DNA of 10,036 bases, taken from assembly GCA_049511115.1 (NCBI GenBank), contig JBEKYH010000148.1, positions 1 to 10,036 on the forward strand, in the 5' to 3' direction. Below are positions 7,957-10,036 of the stretch, piece after piece. The notes under the pieces were generated by a model. It was given only the letters and a program-made list of their open reading frames with translations, did no database searches and was not told where the DNA came from. The stretch comes from JBEKYH01 sp049511115 (GTDB lineage: Bacteria; Planctomycetota; Phycisphaerae; Tepidisphaerales; Tepidisphaeraceae). A program made the position numbers and the translations under genes. The number at the start of each line of letters is the position of its first letter. Position 1 is the first letter of the stretch.

Positions 7957-8148
7957 TCAGGCTGCTTTGAGGTAGTGATCGAGAACCAGCACGCGCAGCG
8001 GCTTGTTCTTGGCTTGGAATTCGACTTCGTAGGCCAATGTGGGGGCTTCCCATTTGCCGCGAACGACGCCGACTTGATCCCGGGTCAGGTCCAACTCGGG
8101 GAGTTCCTTGACGAGGCGGACGGGTTCGCTGGTGGTGAAATGGCGCAC
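7957..8148 (-). CDS. Small DUF4926-like protein, 63 residues
   Basis: A compact soluble protein. PVRLVKELPELDLTRDQVGV (9-28) leads into GVVRGKWE (27-34), and the YEVEF motif (40-44) follows. This is the layout of DUF4926: a short beta-rich domain whose core pattern is a hydrophobic strand, a G-x-V-V turn and a Y-x-V-E-F strand. The start was set by a strong Shine-Dalgarno GGAGGAG (8161-8155), which stands six bases before the GTG at 8148. Extending to the TTG at 8163 would put the Shine-Dalgarno inside the gene. DUF4926 has no established function; members are often small genes paired with another small gene, sometimes suspected to be toxin-antitoxin-like. No partner gene is visible here: downstream is the heptamer repeat and upstream a non-coding stretch to the divergent GH105 gene. 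Family assignment is by motif memory, not by search. Confidence 0.72.
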   Translation of the reverse strand: MRHFTTSEPVRLVKELPELDLTRDQVGVVRGKWEAPTLAYEVEFQAKNKPLRVLVLDHYLKAA

Positions 8149-8154
8149 GGGACG

Positions 8155-8161
8155 CTCCTCC
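8155..8161 (-). promoter_or_regulatory. Shine-Dalgarno site deciding the GTG start of the DUF4926-like gene
   Basis: Read on the minus strand the bases are GGAGGAG, with six bases between the site and the GTG at 8148-8146. This is one of only two strong Shine-Dalgarno sites seen in the window and it argues against the longer TTG start. Confidence 0.7.
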
Positions 8162-8338
8162 AAAAAGTATGAGACGAATGAGATCTGCCCAGTGGATTCG
8201 ATCGCTGGCGGCGACCTCTGACACTATTTGGATCGGCCAAGCCGCGGGGCGACTTGCGTCGGCAAAATTCATTTCTGGTTTTCATTTCACATTTTGCCAA
8301 AACGCCGGTATTTCTGTAAGGTTCGCCACCCTTTCATT

Positions 8339-8343
8339 GGAGG
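8339..8343 (+). promoter_or_regulatory. Shine-Dalgarno site of the GH105 gene
   Basis: GGAGG with six bases to the ATG at 8350. The TTG at 8347 is in frame but only three bases away, so the ATG is the likelier start. In the 201-base divergent stretch 8149-8349 I see no further gene. TTGCCA at 8294-8299 could be a -35 box, but the -10 at the right spacing (TAAGGT) is poor. Confidence 0.7.
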
Positions 8344-8349
8344 CTCTTG

Positions 8350-9837
8350 ATGACCATTGCCATGACGCGTCGCGTGACACAGCAGATTTCATTGGCCGCC
8401 GCAATCGCCGCCTCCGGTGCCGCGATCCTCTCCGGCGGGTGCGCCCAGACCACGGACAATTCCGCCGCCCCCCCACCGGCGACGCAGCCCAGCGCCAATG
8501 CCAATGCGCCGCAATATCCCGTTCCCTACGGCGCGCCCAAGAAGGAAGAAATCATCGCCGTCATGGAGCGCGTGCGGCAGCGGCTGGAGGACAACGTGCC
8601 GATGCGCATCATCGAGCAGCCGACGACGCGCGAGGGGTATTTCCCGCCGGATTATCAGAACCTGCCGGCCACCACTCAGCCAATCGTCGTGCCGCCGATG
8701 CTGGACCGCGGTCCGGAAGGAAAATTCGCGCCCACGGCGTATCCAATGGGCGTCGTTTACGCCGGCATGCTCTCAGCCGCCGATGCGACGGGAGACCCGG
8801 CGTTTAGCGACTTCGTGGCCAAGCATTTTCAATTCTTCGCCGACCAGATGTCGCAGGTGCCGCCGAATTTCACGGCCGCGGATGTGCGCCGCAACCCCTT
8901 CCGTAATCTGCTGGCTCCGGCGTCGCTGGATGATTGCGGAGCAATCGGCGCCGCCTTTATCAAGGCCCGCCGCGCCAATGTCGGGCCGGACATGCTTTCG
9001 ACGATCAATCGCTTTGCCGAATACATCGGCCACGGCCAATTGCGCCTTCCTGACGGCACGCTGGCCCGTAACCGCCCCTACGTGGATTCCATCTGGGGCG
9101 ACGATGAATACATGAGCGTGCCGTTCCTGTCGCAGATGGGCGCCCTCACCGGCGACACGCAATACTTCGACGACGCGGCCAAGCAGCTCCTGCAGATTTC
9201 TCAGCGGCTGTTCGTCCCCTCGACCGGTTTGTTCACGCACGCGTGGAACACATTTAACCCCGACGATCACCCGCGCTATTACTGGGGCCGAGCCAACGGA
9301 TGGTGCATGATGGCCGCGGTGGAACTGCTGGATAATCTCCCCGCGGATCATCCGGCGCGGCCCCAGATCATCAAGCTGTTGCAAGCCCACGCGCAGGCCA
9401 TCGCATCCCTGCAATCCGGCAGCGGCCTGTGGCACCAGATGCTCGACCGGCCCGATTCCTATCTGGAGACCAGTTGCTCGGCGATGTTCGCCTATTCTAT
9501 GGCCCGGGCGGTCAATCACGGCTGGCTCGACGCCGCGGGGTATGGACCAGTTGCCCTGGCGGCATGGAACGGCCTCACCACGCAGGTCACCGCCGACGGC
9601 CGCGTAACCGGCGTCTGCGTCGGCACCAGCTACGCCGACGACTACACCTATTACTACTATCGCCCCCGCCAGGATGACGTGCACGGATACGGCCCGGTGC
9701 TGTTAGCCGGATCGGAGATCATTCGCATGTTGAACAATCCCAACCTCCGCATCAACGCCGGCCGCGGCGGGCCGGTCTATTTCCTCGATCCCAAGCGCGA
9801 TGTGATTCCCGGGAGAGGACGGGGCGGGGGGCAGTAG
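8350..9837 (+). CDS. Unsaturated rhamnogalacturonyl/glucuronyl hydrolase, GH105, predicted lipoprotein
   Basis: GH105 enzymes (YteR/RhiN type) hydrate the 4,5-double bond of the unsaturated uronic acid that polysaccharide lyases leave at oligosaccharide ends, releasing the sugar. This protein has 495 residues. Residues 1-31 are an export signal ending LSGGC, a slightly irregular lipobox with Cys31 as probable lipid anchor. A Pro/Ala/Asn-rich linker (32-60) follows. The (alpha/alpha)6 barrel (about 65-465) carries SIWGDDEYMSVPFLSQMG (247-264), whose Asp pair D251/D252 lies where YteR has its catalytic D143. Further family motifs are HAWN (297-300), YWGRANGWCMMAAVELL (311-327), GLWHQMLDRPDSYLETS (359-375) and the late YYYYRPRQDDVHGYGPVLLA (434-453). 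No catalytic residue seems lost. The C-terminus is a Gly/Arg-rich tail (488-495). It lies divergent from the DUF4926-like gene and stands alone as a transcription unit, with a REP pair right after its stop. Envelope location is inferred from the signal. Confidence 0.92.
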   Translation: MTIAMTRRVTQQISLAAAIAASGAAILSGGCAQTTDNSAAPPPATQPSANANAPQYPVPYGAPKKEEIIAVMERVRQRLEDNVPMRIIEQPTTREGYFPPDYQNLPATTQPIVVPPMLDRGPEGKFAPTAYPMGVVYAGMLSAADATGDPAFSDFVAKHFQFFADQMSQVPPNFTAADVRRNPFRNLLAPASLDDCGAIGAAFIKARRANVGPDMLSTINRFAEYIGHGQLRLPDGTLARNRPYVDSIWGDDEYMSVPFLSQMGALTGDTQYFDDAAKQLLQISQRLFVPSTGLFTHAWNTFNPDDHPRYYWGRANGWCMMAAVELLDNLPADHPARPQIIKLLQAHAQAIASLQSGSGLWHQMLDRPDSYLETSCSAMFAYSMARAVNHGWLDAAGYGPVALAAWNGLTTQVTADGRVTGVCVGTSYADDYTYYYYRPRQDDVHGYGPVLLAGSEIIRMLNNPNLRINAGRGGPVYFLDPKRDVIPGRGRGGGQ

Positions 9838-9855
9838 GGCTTAGCAAAGCGCCAA

Positions 9856-9932
9856 GAAAGACGGTCCGCAGTGCGGACCCTGCATTGGCGTGACTGCGAC
9901 AACATGTAGGGTCCGCACCGCGGACCGCTTTC
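9856..9932. repeat. Inverted pair of REP palindromes (BIME-like)
   Basis: Two short palindromes face each other. Each has a 7-bp stem GGTCCGC/GCGGACC with a three-base loop (9863-9879, loop AGT; 9910-9926, loop ACC). The surrounding 24 bases (9862-9885 and 9904-9927) are inverted copies of each other with two differences. The match continues after one bulged A with GAAAG (9856-9860) against CTTTC (9928-9932). An 18-base spacer separates the halves. The pair lies between the GH105 stop and the RAYT start, the usual place for REPs tied to their transposase. It may also act as a transcription end or mRNA-stabilising hairpin for the GH105 gene. Confidence 0.85.
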
Positions 9933-9933
9933 G

Positions 9934-9942
9934 TGTTATCAT
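9934..9942 (+). promoter_or_regulatory. Possible extended -10 promoter of the RAYT gene
   Basis: TGTTATCAT fits an extended -10 element: TG, one base, then TATCAT, five of six bases as in TATAAT. Transcription would begin about seven bases later, at or next to the ATG at 9949, giving a leaderless mRNA. There is no Shine-Dalgarno. The REP arm ends two bases upstream, so no -35 box is free. Confidence 0.35.
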
Positions 9943-9948
9943 CGCTAT

Positions 9949-10036
9949 ATGCCCGACTATCGCAGGGCCTATCAACCTGGCGGCAGCTTCTTTTTCACAG
10001 TGGTGACGTATCATCGCGCCCCTTTTCTGTGCGACG
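9949..10036 (+). CDS. REP-associated tyrosine transposase (RAYT, IS200/Y1 HUH superfamily), 3' end beyond window
   Basis: The first 29 codons read MPDYRRAYQPGGSFFFTVVT, then YHRAPFLCD. This is the highly typical N-terminus of RAYTs: a Y-R-R-A-x-x-P-G-G start followed by the first beta-strand FFFTVVTY of the Y1 (HUH) fold. RAYTs are single-copy domesticated relatives of IS200/IS605 transposases. They bind and cleave REP hairpins through a catalytic Tyr and an H-x-H pair; both would lie beyond the right edge, so activity cannot be judged. The REP pair 17 bases upstream supports the call. Translation may start without a leader (see the -10 at 9934). Too short to appear as a long open frame here, but the motif is distinctive. 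Confidence 0.88.
   Translation, partial: MPDYRRAYQPGGSFFFTVVTYHRAPFLCD

Noticed and set aside
7904..8272. A 122-codon minus-strand open frame covering the DUF4926-like gene
   Set aside because: It runs through the heptamer repeat and has no domain. The overlapping frame at 7957-8148 has a proper ribosome site and family motifs.
8347..8349. TTG as the start of the GH105 gene
   Set aside because: Only three bases from the Shine-Dalgarno; the adjacent ATG at 8350 has better spacing.
8773..9684. A 303-codon minus-strand open frame opposite GH105
   Set aside because: No recognisable motif, while the plus strand carries the full set of GH105 signatures.

Overview
The window looks like a carbohydrate-degradation region of a GC-rich, environmental Planctomycetes-type bacterium, probably of the Phycisphaerae kind. 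That placement is inference: it rests on the mix of an alpha-L-rhamnosidase, a secreted beta-helix protein and an unsaturated-uronyl hydrolase lipoprotein with large polytopic glycosyltransferase-like membrane proteins, a REP-associated transposase and a minisatellite. No rRNA or marker gene is present to confirm it.

Layout. 3-1742 (+) is the C-terminal two thirds or so of a GH78 alpha-L-rhamnosidase that runs off the left edge. 1899-3572 (+) is a DUF2142/GT-C-like integral membrane protein. The gap 3573-3814 holds a decayed fragment of an ECF-type sigma-70 factor. 3815-6307 (+) is a secreted Pectate_lyase_3-type beta-helix protein with Ig-like N-terminal modules and an inserted small module. 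6320-7837 (-) is a second, different polytopic GT-C-like membrane protein, convergent with the beta-helix gene and only 12 bases from it. A heptamer tandem repeat (7889-7944) separates it from a small DUF4926-like gene (7957-8148, -). 8350-9837 (+) is a GH105 unsaturated rhamnogalacturonyl/glucuronyl hydrolase with a lipoprotein-like signal. The right edge holds a pair of REP palindromes (9856-9932) directly upstream of the first 29 codons of a RAYT (REP-associated tyrosine transposase), 9949 to the edge.

How the genes fit together. GH78 (removes terminal alpha-L-rhamnose), the beta-helix protein (pectin lyase-like fold) and GH105 (cleaves the unsaturated uronic acid left by polysaccharide lyases) are compatible with stepwise breakdown of a rhamnose- and uronate-containing polysaccharide such as rhamnogalacturonan. 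They are not one tight operon: gaps, opposite strands and two membrane proteins lie between them, so a joint role is inference. The two membrane proteins resemble lipid-linked-sugar-dependent glycosyltransferases of the cell envelope, with unknown acceptors. I see no defence system, CRISPR array, tRNA or rRNA. The least ordinary elements are the REP/RAYT unit, the graded heptamer repeat, the sigma-factor relict and the module inserted in the beta-helix protein.
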